Of a DNA stretch of 55,963 nucleotides, positions 7,311-15,438 are shown piece by piece. Every line of letters starts with the position of its first letter. Position 1 is the first letter of the stretch. A model generated the notes under the pieces. It worked only from the letters and a program-made list of their open reading frames with translations. It made no database searches and was not told the DNA's origin. The stretch spans positions 1 to 55,963 of the forward strand of contig CATQGW010000006.1 in the NCBI GenBank assembly GCA_958295515.1. The letters run 5' to 3'. This DNA is from an uncultured Dehalococcoidia bacterium. Its GTDB lineage: Bacteria; Chloroflexota; Dehalococcoidia; Bin125. Made by a program: the position numbers and the translations under genes.

Positions 7311-9212
7311 ATGCCGCATCCGCTCAACACCGCGCTCAGCCGCCGCCGCCTGCTGCGCTCCGGCGCCGCCCTCGGCGTCGGCGCAGCCGCGCTCGCCCTC
7401 GTCGGCTGTAGCTCGGACGACGAGCCGGAGCCGATCCAGCAGCAAACCCAGACCCAGCAGCAGGCCGAACCGCCGCCCGAGCCGCCCGCACAGCAGCAAC
7501 AGTCCGCCGCCGCGCAGCAGCAGAGCGCCCAGCAAACCTCCCAACAGCAGGCGCAGACCGAGCCGCCCGACAGCGGCCCCGCCGCCGGCGGCGTACTCCG
7601 CGCCTACCTCCCGATCGAGCGCTTCGACACCTGGGACCCGCACCGCTCCCGCTTCCGCTACGCCCAGAGCATCCACAGCCTCGTCTACAGCCGCATCCTC
7701 CAACCCACCGACCCATATTCCGGCCAACTCGAAGCCGACCTCTGCGACCTGCCCGAGACGCCCGACCAGACGAACTACATCTTCTCGCTCAGACGCGACG
7801 CCCGCTTCTGGGCGCAAGCGCCCACCGACGGACGCAGCGTCAACGAAGACGACATCCGCCTCAACATCGAGCGCCAGCAGCAGGGGCTGACCGCCGAAGG
7901 CGAACCCGACCCGCACCTCTTCCGCAGCCGCGACTGGAATCGCGCGCAGTTCGCGCTCGGCCAAGAGGGCACGTTCGTCTTCTCGCTCAGCACCGATGCG
8001 CCCGACGCCCCGTTTCTGGGCAGCGTCGTCGCCTCCCCGTTCGCCTGGATGATCAGCGCCGAGGCCATCGAAGACTCCGCGCCCGGCTGGCTCGACAACC
8101 CGCTCGATCATCTGCCCGTCTCCGGCAGCGGTCCTTATGTCCCCAACGAGTACGACTTCTCCGTCGGACTGACACTGCGCCGCTCCGACAACTGGTGGGG
8201 CGCGGACATCTGGCCCGACGCAATCAGCTTCACCGGCGGCCCCACCGGCGACATCCTCCGCGCCTACTTCGCCGCCGAACTGGACCGCGCCGACTTCCCC
8301 CTGACCAACGAGACAATCGAAGCCCTGCGCGAACAGGAGCCCGAACACACTCCCTTCCAGCTGCCGCTCGACGCGCCCGTCCAACTGCTCGCCCCGCTCG
8401 ACGCCGACCCCAACGCCGCGCTCGGCGATCCGCGGATCATCCGCGCCCTCTCAATCGCCGTCGACCGACCTCGCCTGATCGAGCGCCTCTACAACGGCAA
8501 CGGCCGCTCCTCCGGCCCGCTGCCCTGGTACCTCGAAGCCTGGGCCCTGCGCGACGACCAACTCGCCGAGTTCGCCGGCTACCGCACCAACCGCGACGAC
8601 GACCTCGCCGAAGCCCAGCAGCTGCTCGCCGCCGCCGGCGGCGCGGGCGCGATCTCCCCCGTGCCGTTCGTCACCGCCGACCTCTTCGAAGGCTTCTTCC
8701 CCGGCGCGGGCGCGTTCCTGCGCGAGCAGCTGCAAGAGGCGACCGGGCTCACGCTCGACCTCGAGTACCGCCCCTTCGCCGACGCGCTCAACCAGCTGCG
8801 CGACGGCGAGCGCTTCCTCTTCCTCGGCTGGGGCGCCGCACCCAACGGCCCCGATCCCACCGACCACTGGCGCGACACCCTCCACTCCGAGGGCGCGCAA
8901 AACTGGGGCGGCCTCTCGGACCCCCAGCTGGACGGCCTCATCGAACAGATGCAATCCACCTTCGACCTCGACGCCCGCCGCGACCTCAGCCACCAGGTCC
9001 AAATGCGGCTGCTCAGCGGCGATGTCGTCGGCTGGCAGCACAACCTCGTCAACGGCATCCAGCTCGGCGTCTCCCAACCCTGGCTGCACCTCGACCCCCG
9101 CGCCCTCGCCTACGCCTGGTCCACCCAACACCTCGCCACCAGCTGGCTCGACACCACCGAAACCTCCGCCTACCCCACCGAAGCCCGCCCCCTCCCCCAA
9201 CCCCCCGAATAG
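7311..9212 (+). CDS. ABC transporter substrate-binding lipoprotein, peptide/nickel type (SBP_bac_5)
   Basis: This 633-residue protein has a twin-arginine signal with lipobox (RRRLLRSGAALGV... LVGC) directing export and lipid anchoring. A low-complexity linker rich in Gln, Ala and Pro (residues 45-105) follows, then a family 5 solute-binding domain. Family features include VLRAYLPIERFDTWDPHRS, the HSLVYSRIL segment, ALSIAVDRPRLIERLYNG, and the repeated strand-helix pattern to the end. Such proteins feed oligopeptides, nickel or other solutes to ABC permeases. No permease or ATPase genes are adjacent, so it is an orphan here. The ATG at 7311 starts directly at the basic signal segment; its ribosome site is weak. 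The Gln-rich linker is unusually long. Confidence 0.9.
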   Translation: MPHPLNTALSRRRLLRSGAALGVGAAALALVGCSSDDEPEPIQQQTQTQQQAEPPPEPPAQQQQSAAAQQQSAQQTSQQQAQTEPPDSGPAAGGVLRAYLPIERFDTWDPHRSRFRYAQSIHSLVYSRILQPTDPYSGQLEADLCDLPETPDQTNYIFSLRRDARFWAQAPTDGRSVNEDDIRLNIERQQQGLTAEGEPDPHLFRSRDWNRAQFALGQEGTFVFSLSTDAPDAPFLGSVVASPFAWMISAEAIEDSAPGWLDNPLDHLPVSGSGPYVPNEYDFSVGLTLRRSDNWWGADIWPDAISFTGGPTGDILRAYFAAELDRADFPLTNETIEALREQEPEHTPFQLPLDAPVQLLAPLDADPNAALGDPRIIRALSIAVDRPRLIERLYNGNGRSSGPLPWYLEAWALRDDQLAEFAGYRTNRDDDLAEAQQLLAAAGGAGAISPVPFVTADLFEGFFPGAGAFLREQLQEATGLTLDLEYRPFADALNQLRDGERFLFLGWGAAPNGPDPTDHWRDTLHSEGAQNWGGLSDPQLDGLIEQMQSTFDLDARRDLSHQVQMRLLSGDVVGWQHNLVNGIQLGVSQPWLHLDPRALAYAWSTQHLATSWLDTTETSAYPTEARPLPQPPE

Positions 9213-9219
9213 CCTCCTT

Positions 9220-9282
9220 TCCGTCATACCCGCGCTCCGCATCCTCCGTCATACCCGCGCCCCGCCGCGGGTATCTCGCCGC
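9220..9282 (+). repeat. Palindromic repeat with one extra left half
   Basis: A half-unit (CCGTCATACCCGCGCTCCGC) is followed by a complete palindrome, ATACCCGCG...CGCGGGTAT, and the flank CTCGCCG. It sits between the convergent ends of the binding-protein gene and the HAD-like gene. Confidence 0.8.
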
Positions 9283-9320
9283 AACCACCACCAACCCCCG
9301 CGCAACCAACCCACCCCCAC

Positions 9321-9719
9321 TCACTCCCAGCGCAACCGCCAATCCCGCTCAAACTCCAGAATCCGCCGATAAATCCGCACCATCTCCCGATCCTCCGCCA
9401 ACGGCTCCCGCGGCGTCCGAATCACCGCCCCGCCCAGCGCCTCCACAATCTCCCGGTGATCATCAATGATGAAATCCGGCTCCACATCCGTGAACAGATG
9501 CAGCCGCTCCCGATATTGGAAAATCGGCTTGCCCATCACCCCCGCCAGCAGAGGCCACAAATCGTGCTTGTCCGCCACCTCCCGCCGCGCCCCGTAGCCC
9601 GACCACATGAACACGTGATGCCCGCGCTCCTGCAAGCGCTCCAGCACCTCCCGCGCATACGGACGCAGGTGCAGATTCCAGGAAACCAGGCACCCGTCCA
9701 CATCGAAGAAAATGTTCAA
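9321..9719 (-). CDS. HAD-like phosphatase/hydrolase
   Basis: This protein of about 132 residues opens with the HAD nucleophile motif NIFFDVDGCLV (DxD), followed by a helix YAREVLERLQERG, motif II (VFMWSGYG), and an acidic motif FIIDDHREIVEALG near the C-terminus. It is a minimal HAD fold without an evident cap; the substrate is unknown. The start is uncertain: TTG at 9717-9719 places the catalytic strand at the very N-terminus as usual for the family, GTG at 9729-9731 is the alternative, and neither has a good ribosome site. It is divergent from the NrtS-like gene. Confidence 0.75.
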   Translation of the reverse strand: MNIFFDVDGCLVSWNLHLRPYAREVLERLQERGHHVFMWSGYGARREVADKHDLWPLLAGVMGKPIFQYRERLHLFTDVEPDFIIDDHREIVEALGGAVIRTPREPLAEDREMVRIYRRILEFERDWRLRWE

Positions 9720-9748
9720 TCCGCGCTGCACGCAGCTAGGGTAGCGCC

Positions 9749-10087
9749 ATGGCCCAAAGCACCGACTTGCGCGCAGCCCCACCGACCTGCCCGCACCCGC
9801 CCAACTCCCCACGCAGCCGCCGCTTTCGCATGCAAGTCGCCGGCGCCCCCCGACTCGACTGCTGGCGCTGCGCCCTCCGCAACCGACGACTGCTGCGCCG
9901 CAGCACCCTCACCTCCATCGTCGTCGGCACCATCCTCACCGCCATCAACCAGGGTCACCTCATCCTCAACGGCGAATGGTCGCTCGACCTCGCCTGGCGC
10001 ATCCCCCTGACCTACTGCGTCCCCTTCCTCGTCGCATCCTGGGGCGCACTCGGCAACGCCTACGTGCGCACCCACGCCCCCTCATAG
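9749..10087 (+). CDS. nrtS: NrtS-like nitrate/nitrite transporter
   Basis: This 112-residue protein ends in a region of about 70 residues with two hydrophobic segments: LTSIVVGTILTAINQGHLIL and IPLTYCVPFLVASWGALGNAY. That layout, with INQG between a VVGT helix and a second LTY..VP..V helix, is what I recall for the small NrtS nitrate/nitrite transport proteins known from cyanobacteria and other bacteria. The first 45 residues, rich in Pro and Arg, are extra; an internal start is possible. It ends 15 bases before the RNA ligase gene, implying one transcript. No nitrate reductase gene is visible. Confidence 0.65.
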   Translation: MAQSTDLRAAPPTCPHPPNSPRSRRFRMQVAGAPRLDCWRCALRNRRLLRRSTLTSIVVGTILTAINQGHLILNGEWSLDLAWRIPLTYCVPFLVASWGALGNAYVRTHAPS

Positions 10088-10102
10088 GCGTACCGTTGCC
10101 TC

Positions 10103-10807
10103 ATGACCAAACCCCAAAAGCCGCTCGGCATCAAGGCCTACGGCTCCATCCCCCACCTGCCCGGCTCCAAACTCGGCGTCGGCGACCACACCGTCCACGA
10201 CGGCCAGGCCCGCATCTGCACCGAGCGGCCACGCGACCGCCACGACCGAATCATCGTCGAAGAGAAGCTTGACGGCGCATGCGTCGCCGTCGCCCGCATT
10301 GACGGCCTGATCATCCCCCTCGGACGCGCCGGCTACCCCATCACCACCGCCCGCTTCGACTTCCTGCGGCGCTTCCACACCTACGCACTCGAGCGCCAGG
10401 ACGCCTTCCTCGACCTCCTGCAGGACGGCGAGCGCGCCGTCGGCGAATGGCTCATCCTCGCCCACGGCACCCGCTACCACCTGCCCCACGAACCCTGGGC
10501 GCTCTTCGACGTGATGCGCGGCGACACCCGCCTCACCCGCGACGAACTCCGCGCCCGCAACCCCCGCTTCCCCATGCCCCACACCCTCAGCGAAACCCCA
10601 ATCACCACCGCCCAGGCCGACGCCGCCCTCGGCGAACACGGCCACCACGGCGCCATCGACCCCGCCGAAGGCGCAATCTGGCGCGTCGAACGCCGCCAAA
10701 AAGTCGACTTCCTCGCCAAATGGGTCCGCCCCACCCACCAAACCGGCCGCTACCTCTCCACCATCTCCGGCGCCCCCGAAATCTACAACACCCACCCCCA
10801 CAGCTGA
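10103..10807 (+). CDS. RNA ligase family protein (nucleotidyltransferase superfamily)
   Basis: This 234-residue protein has the ordered ligase motifs: motif I VEEKLDGACVAV with the candidate adenylation lysine in EKLDG, motif III/IIIa (GEWLI... WALFDVMRGD), motif IV EGAIWRVE and motif V VDFLAKWVRP. It lacks DNA-ligase OB or BRCT domains, and its size suits a compact RNA ligase. Such enzymes seal RNA breaks through an AMP-enzyme intermediate. The physiological RNA is unknown. It follows the NrtS-like gene by 15 bases and converges on the PIN toxin gene. Confidence 0.82.
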   Translation: MTKPQKPLGIKAYGSIPHLPGSKLGVGDHTVHDGQARICTERPRDRHDRIIVEEKLDGACVAVARIDGLIIPLGRAGYPITTARFDFLRRFHTYALERQDAFLDLLQDGERAVGEWLILAHGTRYHLPHEPWALFDVMRGDTRLTRDELRARNPRFPMPHTLSETPITTAQADAALGEHGHHGAIDPAEGAIWRVERRQKVDFLAKWVRPTHQTGRYLSTISGAPEIYNTHPHS

Positions 10808-10840
10808 ACACCGGCGGAGGACCGCGTCGCGCGTTCGCAG

Positions 10841-11272
10841 TCAGCCGCGTCGCGGATACACCCGATACAGCCCAACGTGGCGGAAATCGCGGTCGAAAGC
10901 CAGGACATCGAGGATGCGGCGCTCGTCCATCACATTCATCAACATGCAGTCGACCAGGCTCGGCGATCCCGACGTCTGACCGGCGTAGCGCTCGATCCCC
11001 CTCCGCAACGACGCCTCCGTTTGCAGCACCACCTCGTACTTTGGACTATCCGACAACATCAGATCGACGAACGCGAGCGCCGTCGAGCGCAGCGACTGCT
11101 TGGACATCAACGACATCAGCTCCGACAGCACGCCGTCGGTCGTCACAAGCACCGCGTCGCCGAATTCCTCCGCCAAGCGTCTCGCCTCGGCGTGCCGTGT
11201 GTCCTTCGTATATAGGAACGGGAACAGAAATGACGTGTCCGCCGCAACCCGCCTGCGTCCGTCAGGCGTCAC
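10841..11272 (-). CDS. PIN-domain ribonuclease (VapC-like toxin candidate)
   Basis: This 143-residue protein has the PIN-fold acidic residues: Asp in AADTSFLFPFL near residue 12, Glu in LSELMSL, Asp in SLVDCMLM, and Asp in LAFDRDF near the C-terminus. PIN toxins cleave RNA, often tRNA or rRNA. Its start overlaps the stop of the upstream 208-residue gene by four bases (ATGA), which suggests a coupled pair. The upstream partner is much larger than usual VapB antitoxins, so this could be another PIN-based module. It converges on the RNA ligase gene with 33 bases between stops. Confidence 0.83.
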   Translation of the reverse strand: MTPDGRRRVAADTSFLFPFLYTKDTRHAEARRLAEEFGDAVLVTTDGVLSELMSLMSKQSLRSTALAFVDLMLSDSPKYEVVLQTEASLRRGIERYAGQTSGSPSLVDCMLMNVMDERRILDVLAFDRDFRHVGLYRVYPRRG

Positions 11273-11895
11273 GGACGATTCCCGATGTAGTCGTCAATGT
11301 CTTCCGGGCCAAGCACCGGCAGCTCCGCCCACACCTCGTCCGGCACCTGACCAAAGGTGCGATCGGCGAGCTCAATGAGGTCCCGGAACGTCCCCAAGCC
11401 GGCGTCGCGCGCCGCCGCCGCCGCGCCACGGAACGCCATGCGCGCATCCTCATCGAGCCTGACCGACCGCTGCTCCCCCTGCTGCGCCACCAACAAGTCC
11501 CCGGCGCCCAAAGTCGCACCAAGCGTGCTCAGCCGTTCGATCGTCTGCGCGCTCAGGCCGGGATGAACGCGCCCGCACGCGCCCTCGTAAAGCGCGTCGA
11601 GCAGCAGATCCCGCGCCTCTACCGCGGCCGCTCCCCCGTTTGCCGAAGCCGCGCACCCAATCTCAACGCCGCCCGCCCGCAGAGCGCGCACCCGCGGCTC
11701 CACCGCCGCCGCAAACCCCTCCGGCAGCTGCCACTGACCCGGATGGCGCACCCGCCAGACATCCGCCGCGACATCAACGAACACCTCCTGAAAGAGCGCC
11801 AGCTCCCGCAGCGCATTCGCCGGCAGATCACCCCCCACAAAGGTCGGCCCCTCAAAGCGCAGCACCACCAACGGCAACTCAACGTCAGCGCTCAT
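11269..11895 (-). CDS. Partner protein of the PIN ribonuclease, candidate antitoxin
   Basis: This 208-residue protein is translationally coupled to the PIN gene by an ATGA overlap. It is acidic and helical, with VRLDEDARMAFRGAAAAARD near residue 150 and LIELADRTFGQVPDEVWAEL further on. I do not recognise a named antitoxin fold. The ATG at 11893-11895 is preceded by AGGAG at good spacing. The antitoxin role is inferred from order and overlap only; its length suggests an added domain or a different class of system. Confidence 0.6.
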   Translation of the reverse strand: MSADVELPLVVLRFEGPTFVGGDLPANALRELALFQEVFVDVAADVWRVRHPGQWQLPEGFAAAVEPRVRALRAGGVEIGCAASANGGAAAVEARDLLLDALYEGACGRVHPGLSAQTIERLSTLGATLGAGDLLVAQQGEQRSVRLDEDARMAFRGAAAAARDAGLGTFRDLIELADRTFGQVPDEVWAELPVLGPEDIDDYIGNRP

Positions 11896-12001
11896 CGCCC
11901 CCACTCCTCACCACCAACAATACCGCGCCCAGCCCCGCCACACCCACCCACGCTGCTCTGCCACACCCGCACCTACCACCCCGCCACACCTGCGCTCACC
12001 C

Positions 12002-12087
12002 CTCCGTCACACCCACACCCGCCACTTCCGCCATTCCCGCCCCATCAAATTCCGTCATTCCCGCGCTTGCCGCAGGTATCTCGCCGT
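12002..12087 (+). repeat. Palindromic repeat array with left half-copies
   Basis: Degenerate half-units at 12003, 12027 and 12050 (TCCGTCACACCC, TCCGCCATTCCC, TCCGTCATTCCC) precede a right half, GCTTGCCGCAGGTATCTCGCCGT. The hairpin stem here carries mismatches. It lies in the 480-base gap between the PIN-partner gene and the GmrSD gene, where I see no further coding sequence. Confidence 0.7.
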
Positions 12088-12188
12088 GCCCAGCACCGAC
12101 GCCGAAACGCCATCCTGTGAACAATGCCGCTTCCTACAGCAGCAGGTCCCGCCCGGCCTGCCTCAACACCCCCCTCCCACCCGCCGAC

Positions 12189-12215
12189 CGTCATTCCTGC
12201 GCAGGCAGGAATCCA
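12189..12215 (+). repeat. Single palindrome, CATTCCTGC/GCAGGAAT variant
   Basis: CGTCATTCCTGCGCAGGCAGGAATCC contains the stem ATTCCTGC and its complement GCAGGAAT around a short loop. It is a base-substituted relative of the CATTCCCGC palindromes with the stem preserved by paired changes. Confidence 0.75.
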
Positions 12216-12375
12216 GGTGACCTCGTGGCGGCGAGCGGACGCCAGCGTCACGACAGCCTCCATATCGAGCACGCCAAGGCCGCCGCAGTCTCGATCGCGA
12301 GCAAGCAAACGGCGCTGCACGTTTAACCAGTCCACACCCCGCGAACGGTCGGATATCCCTAAGTGCCGGCAGCCC

Positions 12376-14145
12376 CTAGATCTTATCCGGCGGCGGCCAG
12401 ATCTCGAGCGCGATGTCGGCAAGGCGGCGGCTGCGTGACTCGATGTCCTCGTCGGTCCAACCGTCCGATACATGATCGAGAGCATCTTTCGTCAGCAGCA
12501 GCATGCCGAACTGCTCAAGAAGCTCCGATTTCTCCGACCACGGTCCGTCCCCCATCTTTGCCCCAAGCCCCGCCTGAGACAACGTCAAGTTGCCAACTGT
12601 GTGAATCAGTCGCTCCCGATGCTGACGAGGTGTTTCGTCGTCGCTCGCCATTGCGTCCGAAAGCGGATAGTGCTTTCCCCAATGCTGCGGCATGATGTGC
12701 TCAATCGTGAGATTAGGCTTCGGAGTTGCCGCACCGTAGCCCGCACCTATCTGATATTCGAGCGCCAAGAGAACAGTCCGCAAACGAGGCCCGGAGAGCG
12801 TCTGGTAGGCCGGCTCAAAGAGCAACGCTTTGCTGAACTCGTCATCGTCTGGCCATCGCCTGGTATGGGTTGTGCCGCCTGCTAGCAGCCCGATCAACGT
12901 CTCATCTGTGTCAGTTTTTGCGTTCTCCAGCTGCTCGATGAGCCGCGGGAACCACGAGTTCAAGCCGGCGACGCCGATGCCGCAGACCATTCGGCGGACG
13001 AAGAAGCTCTCAAGCGCGTGAAGCGAGCGAGTCAACGCATGATCGTTGACGTGATGCGTAAGTAACCATAGAATGATCGGCGTACTGACACCGATGTCGA
13101 GTGAGCGCCAGCGCACGAGATGTTCAGAAACGGCGGTATCGTCTGTTATCGTGAAGATTGACTGATACTTCCCTGCTGACTCCCGTATGTCTTTCGCGAT
13201 TTCAGTAGGCCTCTTGTCCGCGGCATACCGACGAAAATCCCGGTAGATATCACTCGCGAGCACTTTGGACTGGGAGCGCATAATCAGCCAGTAGTACAGG
13301 AACAGGTCAATGTCCTGCATGCCCTTTTTGGGGGTGGTGGACCACCACGAGTCTTGCTCAAGAGGCTGGAGATGGGTCGAGTGCAGAGCCTCGGGAGAGC
13401 CGCCAAAACGCTGCTCCTCGAAGAGCAAATAGTTCTTGATCAAGTCCCACGCGAGCAGCGGGGTGCCGCGCGCGTTCAATGTTTCGAATATGAGATTAGG
13501 GTTGTCTCTCCCGTCGAGTCCAATCACGACTGCCATCAGCCGGCGACGCAGTGCGGTCGACAGGGCGTCGGCTCGTGGAATGATATTCTCTGAATCTCTC
13601 GCGAGGTATTCGCGGACCTGTTGTCGGAAGAAGTCATGCGCTTGAACGATTCGCGAGTCTTGGTATAGATCCGTTGATGCGTTGCCCATCGCGGCTCGAA
13701 ATGCGGCTTGATCGCTGAACGTCGGCCAAACCTTAAACGCAGTGTCGGGGTTGTTCGGATCAACTTCCTCCTCGTTGTTTTCTACCAGTCGCCGAAACCG
13801 CTGCGCGTCACGGGTGAGCTTCGCCCCTCGGGAGGAATACTCTATCTTGCTCGCATCGAGCAATAGTTGGAGGGTTAAGAGACGTTGTTGCCCATCAATG
13901 ACGAACCAAGGAACCGAGTCTCCGGGAACCAGCGACTTATTCTGGAGCACGATCGCGCCCAGAAAATGTTGAGCATCGGACGTATCGGGGGCTTCGAAGA
14001 TTGCGTTAGCCAGCTCCTCAACGTCGGCCCAAAGAGGCTCCCACTGTCTTCTCTGTTCCCACACGTAGGGGCGTTGGAAGACAGGGATTAGGTATTGACT
14101 CTTCCCATTGAACAGGTCGTCCGCATTGCGAGCGTTGGCGTCCAT
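12376..14145 (-). CDS. Single-chain GmrSD-like protein (DUF262 + DUF1524/HNH)
   Basis: This 589-residue protein starts with a DUF262 (GmrS-like) domain: IPVFQRPYVWEQRRQW at residues 18-33, then FVIDGQQRLLTLQLLL, and VIGLDGRDNPNLIFETLNARG around residue 215. The C-terminal quarter is a DUF1524 (GmrD-like) HNH domain with NLTIEHIMPQHW and IHTVGNLTLS. GmrSD-type enzymes are modification-dependent or otherwise restrictive nucleases active against phage DNA; the DUF262 part binds NTP. Both domains look complete and full length. The gene is visibly AT-richer at wobble positions than its neighbours, which points to recent transfer. It lies beside a divergent glucose-6-phosphate dehydrogenase of similar composition but separated from it by a host-like gene. 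Confidence 0.9.
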   Translation of the reverse strand: MDANARNADDLFNGKSQYLIPVFQRPYVWEQRRQWEPLWADVEELANAIFEAPDTSDAQHFLGAIVLQNKSLVPGDSVPWFVIDGQQRLLTLQLLLDASKIEYSSRGAKLTRDAQRFRRLVENNEEEVDPNNPDTAFKVWPTFSDQAAFRAAMGNASTDLYQDSRIVQAHDFFRQQVREYLARDSENIIPRADALSTALRRRLMAVVIGLDGRDNPNLIFETLNARGTPLLAWDLIKNYLLFEEQRFGGSPEALHSTHLQPLEQDSWWSTTPKKGMQDIDLFLYYWLIMRSQSKVLASDIYRDFRRYAADKRPTEIAKDIRESAGKYQSIFTITDDTAVSEHLVRWRSLDIGVSTPIILWLLTHHVNDHALTRSLHALESFFVRRMVCGIGVAGLNSWFPRLIEQLENAKTDTDETLIGLLAGGTTHTRRWPDDDEFSKALLFEPAYQTLSGPRLRTVLLALEYQIGAGYGAATPKPNLTIEHIMPQHWGKHYPLSDAMASDDETPRQHRERLIHTVGNLTLSQAGLGAKMGDGPWSEKSELLEQFGMLLLTKDALDHVSDGWTDEDIESRSRRLADIALEIWPPPDKI

Positions 14146-14178
14146 GGCGACTCCGGTGAACGAGGGATCAGAGACTCC

Positions 14179-15366
14179 CTACCCCCGCGGCAAACCCAAC
14201 CCCCGCGTCGCAATAATGTTCCGCTGAATCTCCGACGTCCCTGCCGCAATCGTCAGCGGCACCGCATTCAGATACTCATCCGGCATCCGACCATTCAGCG
14301 GCGCGCGCTCCACATCCCCCGCCAGCTGACCGTGCAGCCCCAGCATGTTGATCATCCCCGCCAGCTGCTGATTCACCGCCGTCCCGAACAGCTTGCTCAT
14401 CGACGCCTCCTGATTCGGCACCAGACCCTGCGACTGCATCCACGCCACCCGATACGCCAGCCAGCGCCCCACCGTGAAACCGATCTGCAAATCCGCGATC
14501 CGGTGCCGCACCCGAATGTCCTCGTCCGGACGCCGACCATCCGGCCCCGGCTGCGACGCCAGCTCCGTCAGCTCGCCCAGCAGCCGCACGCCCGACACCA
14601 CCCGCGAAATCCCCGAACGCTCAAAGTCCAGCGTCGTCGTCGCCACATACCAGCCCCGATTCTCCTCCCCCACCATGTTCGACGCCGGCACCCGCACGTC
14701 CTCGAAGAAGACCTCGTTGAAATGATGCCGGTCCGCCATGTTCACCAGCGGACGCACCGTGATCCCCGGCGTCCGCATATCGATCAGGAAGAACGAGATG
14801 CCCCGGTGCTTCGGCGCGTCCGGATCCGTCCGCGCCAGACAGAAAATCCAGTCCGCGTGCTGCGCCCCCGACGTCCAGATTTTCTGCCCGTTGATGATGT
14901 AGTCGTCGCCGTCCCGCACCGCCCGCGTCTGCAGCGACGCCAAATCCGAGCCCGAACCCGGCTCCGAAAAGCCCTGGCACCAGGTGATCTCCGCATTGCG
15001 AATCGCCGGCAGGAAGAACTCCTTGTGCTCCGCGCTGCCGTACATGATGATCGTCGGCCCCACCCGGTCCACGCCCTGGTTGTAGGACGGCGCGCGGTAG
15101 TGCGCCATCGTCTCGTTGAACATCGCCTGCCGTACCGGCCCCGCGCCCGCCCCTCCATGCTCCGTCGGCCAGCCCAGCGTCAGCCAGCCCCGCTCCGCCA
15201 GCGAGCGCTGAAACGTCCGCGTGAACGCCCAGCGCTCATCGTTCGCCGCACCCTCCTCCGCCGGCCCCTCCGACGTATCCGCCCACCGCGGCGGCAACTC
15301 CGTCTCCAAAAATCGCACCACCTCCCCGCGAAACGCCTCGTCCTCCGCCGAAAATCGAAACTCCAT
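14179..15366 (-). CDS. Acyl-CoA dehydrogenase
   Basis: This 395-residue FAD enzyme catalyses alpha,beta-desaturation of an acyl-CoA thioester. It contains the FAD-binding signature CQGFSEPGSGSDLASL, DDYIINGQKIWTSGA, and the C-terminal VNQQLAGMINMLGLHG and IAAGTSEIQRNIIA motifs. In many family members the catalytic Glu lies within or near the latter part; I cannot assign it with certainty by eye. The ATG at 15364-15366 is preceded by GGAGGG; 20 upstream in-frame residues are probably not translated. It fits the CoA-transferase and SDR genes as parts of acyl-CoA catabolism. It is divergent from the gene at 15439, with only 72 bases between starts. Confidence 0.94.
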   Translation of the reverse strand: MEFRFSAEDEAFRGEVVRFLETELPPRWADTSEGPAEEGAANDERWAFTRTFQRSLAERGWLTLGWPTEHGGAGAGPVRQAMFNETMAHYRAPSYNQGVDRVGPTIIMYGSAEHKEFFLPAIRNAEITWCQGFSEPGSGSDLASLQTRAVRDGDDYIINGQKIWTSGAQHADWIFCLARTDPDAPKHRGISFFLIDMRTPGITVRPLVNMADRHHFNEVFFEDVRVPASNMVGEENRGWYVATTTLDFERSGISRVVSGVRLLGELTELASQPGPDGRRPDEDIRVRHRIADLQIGFTVGRWLAYRVAWMQSQGLVPNQEASMSKLFGTAVNQQLAGMINMLGLHGQLAGDVERAPLNGRMPDEYLNAVPLTIAAGTSEIQRNIIATRGLGLPRG

Positions 15367-15438
15367 CAGCGCACCCTCCACCTTCGTGCGAGCGCCATGC
15401 TTGCGCCGTGTCGCCCTGTAGTGTACCATCGCGACACG

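Noticed and set aside
12088..12375. Possible small genes in the gap before the GmrSD gene
   Set aside because: Short plus- and minus-strand frames there have no ribosome site or conserved pattern and overlap repeats.
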